Of a DNA stretch of 6,751 nucleotides, positions 1-4,634 are shown in pieces (within the stretch, counting starts at the first letter, position 1; every line of letters begins with the position of its first letter). Source of the stretch: Methanomassiliicoccales archaeon UBA147 (GTDB lineage Archaea; Thermoplasmatota; Thermoplasmata; SG8-5); NCBI GenBank assembly GCA_002496385.1, contig DAJR01000026.1:1-6751 (forward strand). The letters run 5' to 3'. The position numbers were made by a program, and so were the translations under genes. Under the pieces are notes generated by a model. The model saw only the letters and a list, made by a program, of their open reading frames with translations, searched no databases and was not told the DNA's origin.

Positions 1-46
1 CCGCAACAAACTTTAATACCAGAATGTTATCGGACGTTTGTTGCGG
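1..46. repeat. Perfect 10-bp inverted repeat overlapping the tRNA 5' end
   Basis: CCGCAACAAA at 1-10 is the exact reverse complement of TTTGTTGCGG at 37-46. The right arm includes the first four bases of the tRNA acceptor stem. The TATA-like box lies in the loop, so most of the left arm would not be transcribed and any role would be at the DNA level. The left arm may extend past the window edge. Confidence 0.6.
11..18 (+). promoter_or_regulatory. TATA-like box of the tRNA-Leu gene
   Basis: CTTTAATA is centred about 27 bases before the first base of the mature tRNA, the usual archaeal TATA-to-start distance. It would start transcription within a few bases of position 43, giving a very short 5' leader. 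This is inferred from spacing and base composition only. Confidence 0.55.
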
Positions 47-129
47 GGGTTGCCAAGCTCGGTCAACGGCGCAAGATTGAGGGTCTTGTCCTTAGTGGTT
101 CGAGGGTTCAAATCCCTTCTCCCGCACCA
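43..129 (+). tRNA. tRNA-Leu, anticodon GAG
   Basis: The cloverleaf folds completely. The acceptor stem GCGGGGG (43-49) pairs with CTCCCGC (119-125), with one G-T pair. The D stem is GCC/GGC. The anticodon stem CAAGA/TCTTG encloses the loop TTGAGGG, giving anticodon GAG, which reads CUC and CUU leucine codons. A long variable region of about 13 bases makes it class II, as expected for leucine. The T arm is GAGGG-TTCAAAT-CCCTT. Discriminator A126 is followed by an encoded CCA (127-129). No intron is seen. The 3' 14 bases recur exactly at 276-289. Sure of type and anticodon; only the exact pairing of the variable arm is uncertain. Confidence 0.95.
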
Positions 130-170
130 TTTTCTTTTCGTCAATTCTTATTTGTTCTCAGAAAATGGTG
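125..170. repeat. Perfect 11-bp inverted repeat at the tRNA 3' end
   Basis: CACCATTTTCT (125-135) is the exact reverse complement of AGAAAATGGTG (160-170), with a 24-base loop. The left arm contains the last acceptor-stem base, the discriminator and the encoded CCA. If transcription read through the T-tract, this stem could hide the CCA end of the precursor. It mirrors the inverted repeat at the tRNA 5' end. Confidence 0.6.
130..138 (+). terminator. T-rich terminator after the tRNA
   Basis: TTTTCTTTT follows directly after the encoded CCA, the kind of T-tract at which archaeal RNA polymerase terminates. Part of it also lies in the left arm of the 125-135/160-170 inverted repeat. Confidence 0.5.
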
Positions 171-234
171 GCTCTAGATTGATAACATACGCCTAATACT
201 CTGCTTAAATCAGATATATTCATATTAGGTTGGC
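171..234. other. AT-rich gene-free stretch with a short inverted repeat
   Basis: No coding frame with archaeal similarity is visible. CCTAATA (192-198) and TATTAGG (223-229) form a 7-bp inverted repeat. CTTAAAT near 204-210 resembles a TATA box and lies about 25 bases before the hairpin at 235, so a small transcript starting there is conceivable but unproven. Confidence 0.3.
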
Positions 235-275
235 GCAAAAGATTGGAGGCCCGGCGCTTGTGGCCAATCTTTTGC
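235..275. repeat. Perfect 12-bp hairpin downstream of the NikR-like gene
   Basis: GCAAAAGATTGG (235-246) pairs perfectly with CCAATCTTTTGC (264-275) around a 17-base loop. It lies 27 bases past the stop codon of the minus-strand NikR-like gene and directly next to the second copy of the tRNA 3' end. No T-run follows the stem on either strand, so it is not a classical hairpin-plus-T terminator. It may be part of a mobile-element end or a small structured RNA. Confidence 0.6.
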
Positions 276-302
276 ATCCCTTCTCCCGCGCATTGCACAA
301 TA

Positions 303-710
303 TCATTTCTGCGTGCATCTCGCCAACTCGGCATGTTTGACTCCCTTTATTGCCTGTACCTTGTCGGCAAATTCCTTGATCTCGAAAGGGCTCCCCTGAA
401 CGATTATCACTTCGAGGCATGCCCGTTCGTCCATCCGCACAACTGTGCTGTTGTGGATGAGCGCATGGCTGAGGTGCTGCAGCTCGGCCAGCTTGTTCAC
501 AATGTTCCCTGCGTCATGGTCATAAGTGAGGGTAATGGTCCCGACAACCGTGCCGATGCCCTTCTCCCATTCCTCGGTCACGAGGTTCTTCCTGATTAAG
601 TCCCTCACGGCCTCCGAGCGATTGGTGTATTGCTGTTTCTCGATGAGGGCGTCGAATTTCTCCAACAGCTCCGGTTCTATGGATATCCCTATTCTTGTCA
701 CCTTCTCCAT
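303..710 (-). CDS. NikR-like RHH-ACT transcriptional regulator with altered metal site
   Basis: The 135-residue product has the NikR architecture and length. An N-terminal ribbon-helix-helix (about 3-45, VTRIGISIEPELLEKFDALI, then NRSEAVRDLIRKNL) binds DNA as a dimer. A C-terminal ACT-like regulatory domain (about 52-132) has the family signature ACLEVIIVQG. Aligned by eye to E. coli NikR, H76 is H79 and C95 is C98, but H87 and H89 are V90 and R92, so the canonical square-planar nickel site is incomplete. H82 and H86 remain as possible ligands. The ATG at 710 is supported by AGGTGAG just upstream. The gene diverges from the ThiF-family gene, so it may regulate that unit, itself, or both. Weak TATA-like sequences lie around 746-776. 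The family is confident; nickel as effector is doubtful. Confidence 0.88.
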   Translation of the reverse strand: MEKVTRIGISIEPELLEKFDALIEKQQYTNRSEAVRDLIRKNLVTEEWEKGIGTVVGTITLTYDHDAGNIVNKLAELQHLSHALIHNSTVVRMDERACLEVIIVQGSPFEIKEFADKVQAIKGVKHAELARCTQK

Positions 711-713
711 TTT

Positions 714-732
714 CTCACCTCTGCGCTCACCT
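714..732 (-). promoter_or_regulatory. Duplicated Shine-Dalgarno-like motif before the NikR-like gene
   Basis: On the minus strand AGGTGAG occurs twice, at 714-720 and 726-732. The copy nearer the gene ends 3 bases before the ATG and the farther one 15 bases before it. AGGTGA matches the archaeal anti-Shine-Dalgarno sequence and fixes the start at 710. The second copy may be chance or part of an operator. Confidence 0.5.
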
Positions 733-789
733 GTATTCGTGCTACGTTTATTACTCTTTTGCTACTGAAATATCTTAACTCTGAGAAAA

Positions 790-798
790 TTGTATATA
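790..798 (+). promoter_or_regulatory. TATA box of the ThiF/ThiS/fibrillarin unit
   Basis: TTGTATATA, preceded by the purine-rich GAGAAAA that could serve as a BRE, is the best TATA match in the divergent intergenic region. A start about 25 bases on falls near 820, giving a leader of only about 8 bases before the ATG at 828. A nearly leaderless transcript is therefore likely. Confidence 0.6.
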
Positions 799-827
799 GG
801 GATAATCCGTGAGGGTAACGGTATTCC

Positions 828-1430
828 ATGAAAACCTTGAACAGGGAACGGATTGCGTCCAGATTGGCCAAGTCTTCTGTGGGCATAGCCGGCCTGGGCG
901 GGCTCGGTTCCAACATTGCCCTGGCGCTCGCCAGGGCGGGCGTGGGCCGTCTCCTGATAGTTGACTTCGACGAGGTGGAGAAATCCAACCTCAACCGTCA
1001 GGCTTACACGGTCGACCAGGTGGGAATGAGGAAGACGGAAGCCCTTATGATGAATGTGGCGAAAGCCAACCCGGATGTGGACGTGACCGCTTACCACCAC
1101 AGGCTTGAGGTCGGGAAAATGGCAGATATTTTCGCATCCGTCGACGTTGTCATCGAAGCGCTGGACGACGCTGCCACAAAAGCAGCTTTCATCGAGGAGA
1201 TCTCCCTGGCATACCCTGATAAGCCTCTGATAGCGGCATCGGGGGTCGCGGGAATCCGCGGGACCGAGAGGATACAGATGAGGAAGAGCGGGACCCTTTA
1301 CCTGGTGCAGGACAGCCAGGCGCCCTCATGCGAGGATTCGGTGGTACTCGCCCCAAGGGTCGGCCTCTTTGCCCACTGGCAGGCCAGCCTGGCCCTGGAA
1401 ATATTGCTGGGGGATATCCATGACGATTGA
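828..1430 (+). CDS. ThiF-family (E1-like) sulfur-carrier adenylyltransferase
   Basis: This is a 200-residue E1-like enzyme of the short ThiF family 2 type. It is expected to bind ATP and adenylate the C-terminal glycine of a ubiquitin-like sulfur carrier. It shows the glycine-rich nucleotide loop GLGGLG (22-27), the acidic VDFDEVEKSNLNRQ segment (D46, D48, N54, R57), the adenylate-contacting K69 in GMRKTEAL, and the Mg/ATP aspartate region EALDDAATK (D113/D114). It has no CxxC zinc pairs and no rhodanese domain, unlike longer MoeB/UbaA/MOCS3 proteins. The only late cysteine in a suitable place is C168 (APSCEDS), a candidate thioester site. The next gene encodes its probable carrier and overlaps by 11 bases, which argues for co-translation. 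No thiG, thiH, moaE or cysteine-synthase gene is nearby, so the final sulfur acceptor is unknown. Family sure, pathway open. Confidence 0.87.
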   Translation: MKTLNRERIASRLAKSSVGIAGLGGLGSNIALALARAGVGRLLIVDFDEVEKSNLNRQAYTVDQVGMRKTEALMMNVAKANPDVDVTAYHHRLEVGKMADIFASVDVVIEALDDAATKAAFIEEISLAYPDKPLIAASGVAGIRGTERIQMRKSGTLYLVQDSQAPSCEDSVVLAPRVGLFAHWQASLALEILLGDIHDD

Positions 1431-1620
1431 GGTGAACACCGCCAAGGTCGAATGGGTGGAGGGCGAGACCATTGTCGACCTCCTTCGCAGAATGAATTTC
1501 ATCTACCCCATGCTTGTCATAAAGATCGATGGCGCGGTTATCCCGAAGTCCAGATACGCCGAGATGATTATACCGGACGGCTCCGTCGTCGAGGTCATCC
1601 ATCTGGAGAGCGGGGGTTGA
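1420..1620 (+). CDS. ThiS/MoaD-like sulfur carrier protein ending in Gly-Gly
   Basis: This 66-residue beta-grasp protein matches ThiS in length and pattern. An N-terminal strand with the VEWVEGETIVDLLRRM helix region is followed by LVIKIDGAVIPKSRYAEM, then PDGSVVEVIHLESGG. It ends exactly in Gly-Gly, the tail that E1-like enzymes adenylate and that becomes a thiocarboxylate or a conjugation end. The ATG at 1420 lies inside the end of the ThiF-family gene (11-base overlap), with a G-rich GGGGG just upstream. An earlier in-frame ATG at 1369 would add residues unlike the family and is not preferred. It probably partners the preceding enzyme. It could supply sulfur for tRNA thiolation or a cofactor, or act as a SAMP-like protein modifier. 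Confidence 0.85.
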   Translation: MTIEVNTAKVEWVEGETIVDLLRRMNFIYPMLVIKIDGAVIPKSRYAEMIIPDGSVVEVIHLESGG

Positions 1621-1622
1621 GA

Positions 1623-2279
1623 TTGGCCGACCAGGCGAATGTAAAATGGCTTGATAAGAAGCCCTACACAAGGAACCTGATACCCGGTGAATCGGTCTGC
1701 TGGGAAGTCCACAGGAACATCAACGGCATCGAGTACCGGTACTGGGACCCGAACCGGAGCAAGCTGGCAGCTTTTCTCGTTTGCGGCGGGCGGGCTTTTC
1801 CCTTCGGGTTGAAATCCACTGTTCTCTACCTCGGGGCGGCCAACGGCACGACCGTGAGCCACATCTCGGACATCTGCCCCGGGGGCAGGATATTCGCCGT
1901 GGAAGTCGCAAAGAACCCGTTCAGGGAATTGCTGGCCCTTGCGGAGAAAAGGGGAAACATCATCCCCATACTCGAGGATGCCAACCACCCGGAGATTTAC
2001 GACCGGGTTGTGGGCCAGGTTGACGTAATGTATCAGGACATATCCCAGCGCAACCAGGCAGAGATTTTCATCCGGAACTCCGGCATGCTGAAACCCGGCG
2101 GCACAGGATACCTGATGGTCAAGGCAAGATGCATCGACGTCGCCGCATCCCCGGTCAAGACAATCGGGATCTGCAGGGACGAACTTGAGAAGGCCGGATT
2201 CAGGGTGCTCGAGATAGTCAAGCTGGAGCAGTACGAGAAGGACCATGCCGCCATCGTGGTGAAAAAGGCGCCAGCGTAA
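1623..2279 (+). CDS. flpA: Fibrillarin-like rRNA/tRNA 2'-O-methyltransferase
   Basis: This is the SAM-dependent methyltransferase subunit of archaeal C/D box sRNPs. With Nop5 and L7Ae it methylates ribose 2'-OH in rRNA and tRNA. From a TTG at 1623 the product is 218 residues, close to the usual 210-230. The N-terminal domain carries the family signature REL-like stretch NLIPGESVCWEVHRNINGIE (19-38) and YRYWDPNRSKLAA (38-50). SAM motif I is VLYLGAANGTTVSHISDI (67-84), followed by FAVEV (91-95) and VDVMYQDISQRNQAEIF (133-149). GYLMVKARCID (162-172) carries conserved K167, and H208 lies near the end. No ATG fits. TTG 1623, or TTG 1617 overlapping the carrier's stop, is the only start compatible with the family N-terminus; G-rich sequence precedes it. 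Most archaea pair this gene with nop5; here the ThiS-like gene takes that place. Confidence 0.93.
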   Translation: MADQANVKWLDKKPYTRNLIPGESVCWEVHRNINGIEYRYWDPNRSKLAAFLVCGGRAFPFGLKSTVLYLGAANGTTVSHISDICPGGRIFAVEVAKNPFRELLALAEKRGNIIPILEDANHPEIYDRVVGQVDVMYQDISQRNQAEIFIRNSGMLKPGGTGYLMVKARCIDVAASPVKTIGICRDELEKAGFRVLEIVKLEQYEKDHAAIVVKKAPA

Positions 2280-2281
2280 AC

Positions 2282-2288
2282 TTAAATA
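2282..2288 (+). promoter_or_regulatory. TATA box of the NAC gene
   Basis: TTAAATA lies just after the fibrillarin stop. Initiation about 25 bases on would be near 2308-2312, past the ATG at 2304 but before the ATGs at 2328 and 2331. This supports the shorter NAC start and a separate transcript for NAC. Confidence 0.6.
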
Positions 2289-2327
2289 CAATATCCCACA
2301 TGCATGGTAAAGAGCGAGGCGAACCGC

Positions 2328-2705
2328 ATGATGCCAGGTATGAGAGGAGTGAATCCGCGCCAGATGAAACAGGCCATGAAGAGGATGGGCATTTCCCAGG
2401 AGGAATGGGACGATGTTGACGAGGTCATCATAAGAAGGCCCGGCAAGACCTATGTTTTCAAGAAACCCTCGGTAACTGCAGTCTCGATGCAGGGGCAGAT
2501 GACATTCCAGATTGCCGGGGACCACGAGATAGTGGAAGGCAAAGCCTCGGCTGCGCCGGCCGCGCCTAAGGGCATGGTGATACCCGATGAGGATGTGGAA
2601 CTCGTGGCATCCCAGGCCAATGTATCTCCCGAGGAAGCTAGGAAGGCGCTGGAGGAGTGCGGCGGGGAGCCGGCCGAGGCGATTATCAAGCTGATGTCCA
2701 AGTAA
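2328..2705 (+). CDS. nac: Archaeal nascent polypeptide-associated complex protein (NAC)
   Basis: This is the archaeal homologue of alpha-NAC, a ribosome-bound homodimer that meets nascent chains at the tunnel exit. From ATG 2328 the product is 125 residues, a typical length. The N-terminus MMPGMRGVNPRQMKQAMKRM is basic and resembles archaeal NAC ribosome-binding ends. The NAC beta-barrel follows (about 22-70), with VDEVIIRRPGKTYVFKKPSV and VSMQGQMTFQIAGDHEI. An Ala/Pro linker (about 75-82) leads to a C-terminal UBA domain (about 86-125) with DVELVASQANVSPEEARKAL and GGEPAEAIIKLM. GAGG at 2316-2319 gives a ribosome site 8 bases before ATG 2328. The in-frame ATG at 2304 would add MVKSEANR, but the TATA box position argues against it. 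Confidence 0.93.
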   Translation: MMPGMRGVNPRQMKQAMKRMGISQEEWDDVDEVIIRRPGKTYVFKKPSVTAVSMQGQMTFQIAGDHEIVEGKASAAPAAPKGMVIPDEDVELVASQANVSPEEARKALEECGGEPAEAIIKLMSK

Positions 2706-2717
2706 TTGTTGGAAAAT

Positions 2718-2749
2718 GGGGGCTAGGGTCTAGGGGCTAGGGTCTAGGG
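2718..2749 (+). repeat. G-rich telomere-like repeats, potential G-quadruplex
   Basis: Five G-tracts (GGGGG, GGG, GGGG, GGG, GGG) are separated only by CTA or TCTA. The 14-base unit GGGGCTAGGGTCTA occurs twice perfectly in tandem (2719-2732 and 2733-2746). The plus strand, which is also the 3' untranslated side of NAC mRNA, satisfies the standard G-quadruplex pattern with 3-4 base loops. The same CTAGGG core returns in opposite orientation at 2795-2900. Confidence 0.85.
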
Positions 2750-2767
2750 TTGTTAACATTTATTTTG

Positions 2768-2792
2768 TGCTGGCTGTCGACAACAGCCAGCA
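2768..2792. repeat. Perfect 10-bp hairpin at the centre of the convergent intergenic region
   Basis: TGCTGGCTGT (2768-2777) pairs perfectly with ACAGCCAGCA (2783-2792) around the loop CGACA. The TGTCGACA palindrome straddles the stem tip. It sits between the oppositely oriented CTAGGG repeat blocks, so the whole region is one large imperfect palindrome with this hairpin at its apex. It may mark or help 3' end formation of the two convergent transcripts. Confidence 0.7.
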
Positions 2793-2910
2793 AACCCTAG
2801 CCCCCTTATCCCATTTTCTATGCAAAGCCCCTTTATTCCATATTGTAAGCAAAGACCCTAGACCCTTTATTCCGTTTTGTAAACAAAGACCCTAGCCCCC
2901 CTACACAATA
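2790..2910. repeat. Degenerate tandem repeat, four copies of about 27-34 bases
   Basis: Copies begin near 2790, 2822, 2849 and 2883. The shared pattern is GCAAAG, then ACCCTAG followed by a C-run, then CTTTATTCC, then a TTTTGTAA-like end. The second copy (2822-2848) lacks the ACCCTAG block; the last is truncated before the aminopeptidase stop at 2913. The ACCCTAG core is the reverse complement of the CTAGGGT units at 2718-2749. Unequal copy lengths and absence of distinct spacers separate it from a CRISPR array. Confidence 0.75.
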
Positions 2911-2912
2911 CT

Positions 2913-4016
2913 TCACATCAGCCACTTTCCGTTCCTATAAACAGTAATACCATCTGCAATAATTTCTCCATTTTTCTTCATATCTTTTATTATGTCCCAG
3001 TGTATCGCGCTCTGGTTCTTCGCGCGGCACTCCAGGTAGGCGTTGCCGATGGCCATGTGGATGGTCCCCCCGAGCTTCTCGTCGAACAGGATGTTCCTTG
3101 TGAATTTCTTTATTCCCTCGTTCGTTCCGATGGCCACTTCCCCGAGCCGCTTGGCACCGTCGTCGATCTTGAGCAGGCTGTCAAGCAATTCCTGCCCCTT
3201 GGCCGCTTTCGCCTTCACTACCTTGCCCTTCTTGAACTCCAGGGTTATATCTTCGATCTCCTTGCCCATGTAAATTCCGGGGAAAGTGAATCTTATCTTT
3301 CCCTCTACGCTGTCCTCCACCGGGGCGGAGAACACTTCTCCGCTGGGCATGTTGTGCTTGCCGTCGGAGTTTATCCATTTCCTGCCTTTCACGGACATCC
3401 TTATGTCCGTGTCCTCGCCGTAGAATTGCAGGAGTTTCACTTTGTCCAGGTAATCCGCCATGCCCTGCTGCTTCTTCGAAACTTTCTTCCATTCTTTCAC
3501 AGGGTCCTTCCTGTCCACCAGGCAGGCGGAATAGACGAAATCCTCGTACTCGGCGAGCGACATGCTGGCCTCCTGCGCCAGAGCGTTGGACGGGAATGCC
3601 AGTCCGCACCACTTCAGTTCGTTCTTCGCGCTCCTCCTGCTGAATATCTGCCTGGCCTCCTTACCGGCGGCTGCAGCCCTGGCCATCCTCTTCGGATCGG
3701 TGTTGGACAGCGCCCGCGTGTTCTCGGGGGCGGAAATCCCGATAAGGCAATCGATGTTCTCGTATTGGAATTTCCCGTAGGGTGAAGCCCAGTCCAGCTG
3801 ATGGTCCTTCGCCTCCTTGTAGAATATCTCATCGGTGCCGGAGAACGCCCCCATCATGATGGGGTGCCCCCCGGCCTTGAGGGCCTCCCGATACATCTCG
3901 AGGGCAAGCTCCTCCGCCTGTATGGGTGCCCTGATGAGCACCGAGTCTCCTTTCTTGCAGTACACAGAATAGTTCACTACCAACTTTGCCAGTTTCTCGA
4001 TTCGCGGGTCGGGCAT
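2913..4016 (-). CDS. M29-family metallo-aminopeptidase (AmpS/AmpT-like)
   Basis: This 367-residue protein, close to the family's usual length, is a dinuclear-metal exopeptidase expected in the cytosol, removing N-terminal residues from peptides. The expected metal ligands can all be placed by family pattern: E227 (SGEVF), E293 (LGEVAIG), H320 and Y327 (IHMAIGNAY), and H339 and D341 (SAIHWDII). The N-terminus (DPRIEKLAKLVVNYSVYCKKGDSVLI) and the NTDPKRM and NMPSGEVFSAPVEDSVEG stretches are typical of M29. The ATG at 4016 matches the family start; the reading frame stays open to 4274 but that extension lies over the DUF99 gene and is unlike any M29 protein. A TATA box 30 bases upstream points to its own, almost leaderless transcript. 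Confidence 0.93.
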   Translation of the reverse strand: MPDPRIEKLAKLVVNYSVYCKKGDSVLIRAPIQAEELALEMYREALKAGGHPIMMGAFSGTDEIFYKEAKDHQLDWASPYGKFQYENIDCLIGISAPENTRALSNTDPKRMARAAAAGKEARQIFSRRSAKNELKWCGLAFPSNALAQEASMSLAEYEDFVYSACLVDRKDPVKEWKKVSKKQQGMADYLDKVKLLQFYGEDTDIRMSVKGRKWINSDGKHNMPSGEVFSAPVEDSVEGKIRFTFPGIYMGKEIEDITLEFKKGKVVKAKAAKGQELLDSLLKIDDGAKRLGEVAIGTNEGIKKFTRNILFDEKLGGTIHMAIGNAYLECRAKNQSAIHWDIIKDMKKNGEIIADGITVYRNGKWLM

Positions 4017-4040
4017 AATATCAGGGGGGAGAAAACCCGG

Positions 4041-4051
4041 TAGTATTTTTT
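4041..4051 (-). promoter_or_regulatory. TATA-like box of the aminopeptidase gene
   Basis: On the minus strand AAAAAATACTA lies in the 41-base gap after the DUF99 stop. Initiation about 25 bases on falls near 4020, only a few bases before the ATG at 4016. This suggests that the aminopeptidase has its own leaderless promoter in addition to possible read-through from the operon. Confidence 0.5.
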
Positions 4052-4057
4052 GGTTTT

Positions 4058-4630
4058 CTACGCCCGCCCCCGCGATTCCCCGCGCGCGACCGCCGTGGCA
4101 ATGAGGTGCGCAATCCGCAGCGCTTCGGGAAGCGCGCCCTGGACAATTGAAGCGGCCAGTACCCTCCCGACCTCTTCCCTGTCCATGCCAACCCGTCCGA
4201 TGTATATTGGTGTATGGCCGGTGTCGAACTCCTCCAGCTCGGTCGACCTCATCATGGCCAGCCGGGGCTCCCAATCCTCGAAATGCTTCCTTAGCGCGTT
4301 TTCGATTTCTACGTAATCCGGCCTGTCCCTGGTGACTGTTATCACCGGAACATCAAGTTCCCGGTTCAGCCGGTGCACATCAATAACATTGAATCCGCCA
4401 ACTGCCGCGCCGTCCAGCATTATCAGTTTGAGTTGTTCAAGGTACCTTGAATTCCTGAGCATATCGATTATCCTGTCCGTGGAATCCAGGCCGTCTATCT
4501 CGACATGGGTCATCATCACGCCCTCGACATATCCGGGCAATCTTACAGACACACCGATGACTGCCGTCCTGGCCTGCCCAAAGCTGAAAGAACCGTCATC
4601 AATGCCTAAAACCCGTATCTGGCTTTTCAT
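4058..4630 (-). CDS. DUF99 / UPF0215 family protein (endonuclease V-like fold)
   Basis: This 190-residue archaeal protein belongs to the UPF0215 family (COG1628), described as a homologue of endonuclease V. Its biochemical role is not established. Visible family signatures are VLGIDDGSF (7-15, with D11 and D12 where endonuclease V-like folds hold a metal-binding aspartate), EIDGLDSTDRII (44-55), LIMLDGAAVGGFNVIDVHRL (69-88) and the C-terminal GALPEALRIAHLIATAVARG (165-184). The last is usually PEPLR; here it is PEALR. The start at 4630 lies 4 bases after the Pth2 stop, with GTGAG just upstream, so it is translated as part of the RNase Z operon. Its position with tRNA-maturation and peptidyl-tRNA-recycling genes fits an RNA-related task, but that is inference. 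Confidence 0.9.
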   Translation of the reverse strand: MKSQIRVLGIDDGSFSFGQARTAVIGVSVRLPGYVEGVMMTHVEIDGLDSTDRIIDMLRNSRYLEQLKLIMLDGAAVGGFNVIDVHRLNRELDVPVITVTRDRPDYVEIENALRKHFEDWEPRLAMMRSTELEEFDTGHTPIYIGRVGMDREEVGRVLAASIVQGALPEALRIAHLIATAVARGESRGRA

Positions 4631-4634
4631 GTAC

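Larger units (their letters stand above)
112..289. repeat. 14-base direct repeat of the tRNA-Leu 3' end (112-125 and 276-289)
   Basis: ATCCCTTCTCCCGC occurs at 112-125, covering the 3' side of the T stem and acceptor stem, and again exactly at 276-289. The two copies are 164 bases apart. The second copy is not part of a foldable tRNA; it abuts the 235-275 hairpin. Duplicated tRNA 3' ends are typical of attachment sites left by tRNA-targeting integrases, but the interval is too short to encode anything. It could be an excision scar, a small non-autonomous element, or a partial tRNA duplication. Confidence 0.6.

Noticed and set aside
230..300. Second, degenerate tRNA gene around the 14-base tRNA-like tail
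   Set aside because: Apart from the 14 shared bases no D arm, anticodon arm or T loop can be placed; the preceding bases form a perfect hairpin instead.
711..827. Classical NikR operator
   Set aside because: No dyad resembling the E. coli NikR half-sites GTATGA/TCATAC was found in the intergenic region; only direct repeats are present.
1503..2525. Long minus-strand open frame of 340 codons opposite fibrillarin
   Set aside because: It lies antisense to the convincing ThiS-like, fibrillarin and NAC genes, has no recognisable family pattern, and reflects codon bias on the opposite strand.
2790..2910. CRISPR array
   Set aside because: The repeats are degenerate, vary from about 27 to 34 bases, one lacks its core, there are no unique spacers of constant length, and no cas genes are in the window.
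3000..3785. Plus-strand open frame of 261 codons opposite the aminopeptidase
   Set aside because: It is fully antisense to the M29 aminopeptidase, which has all its metal ligands; the frame has no promoter or ribosome site and no family resemblance.
4017..4274. 86-residue N-terminal extension of the aminopeptidase
   Set aside because: The extra residues overlap the DUF99 gene in another frame and do not resemble M29 proteins; a TATA box just upstream of 4016 fits the shorter start.
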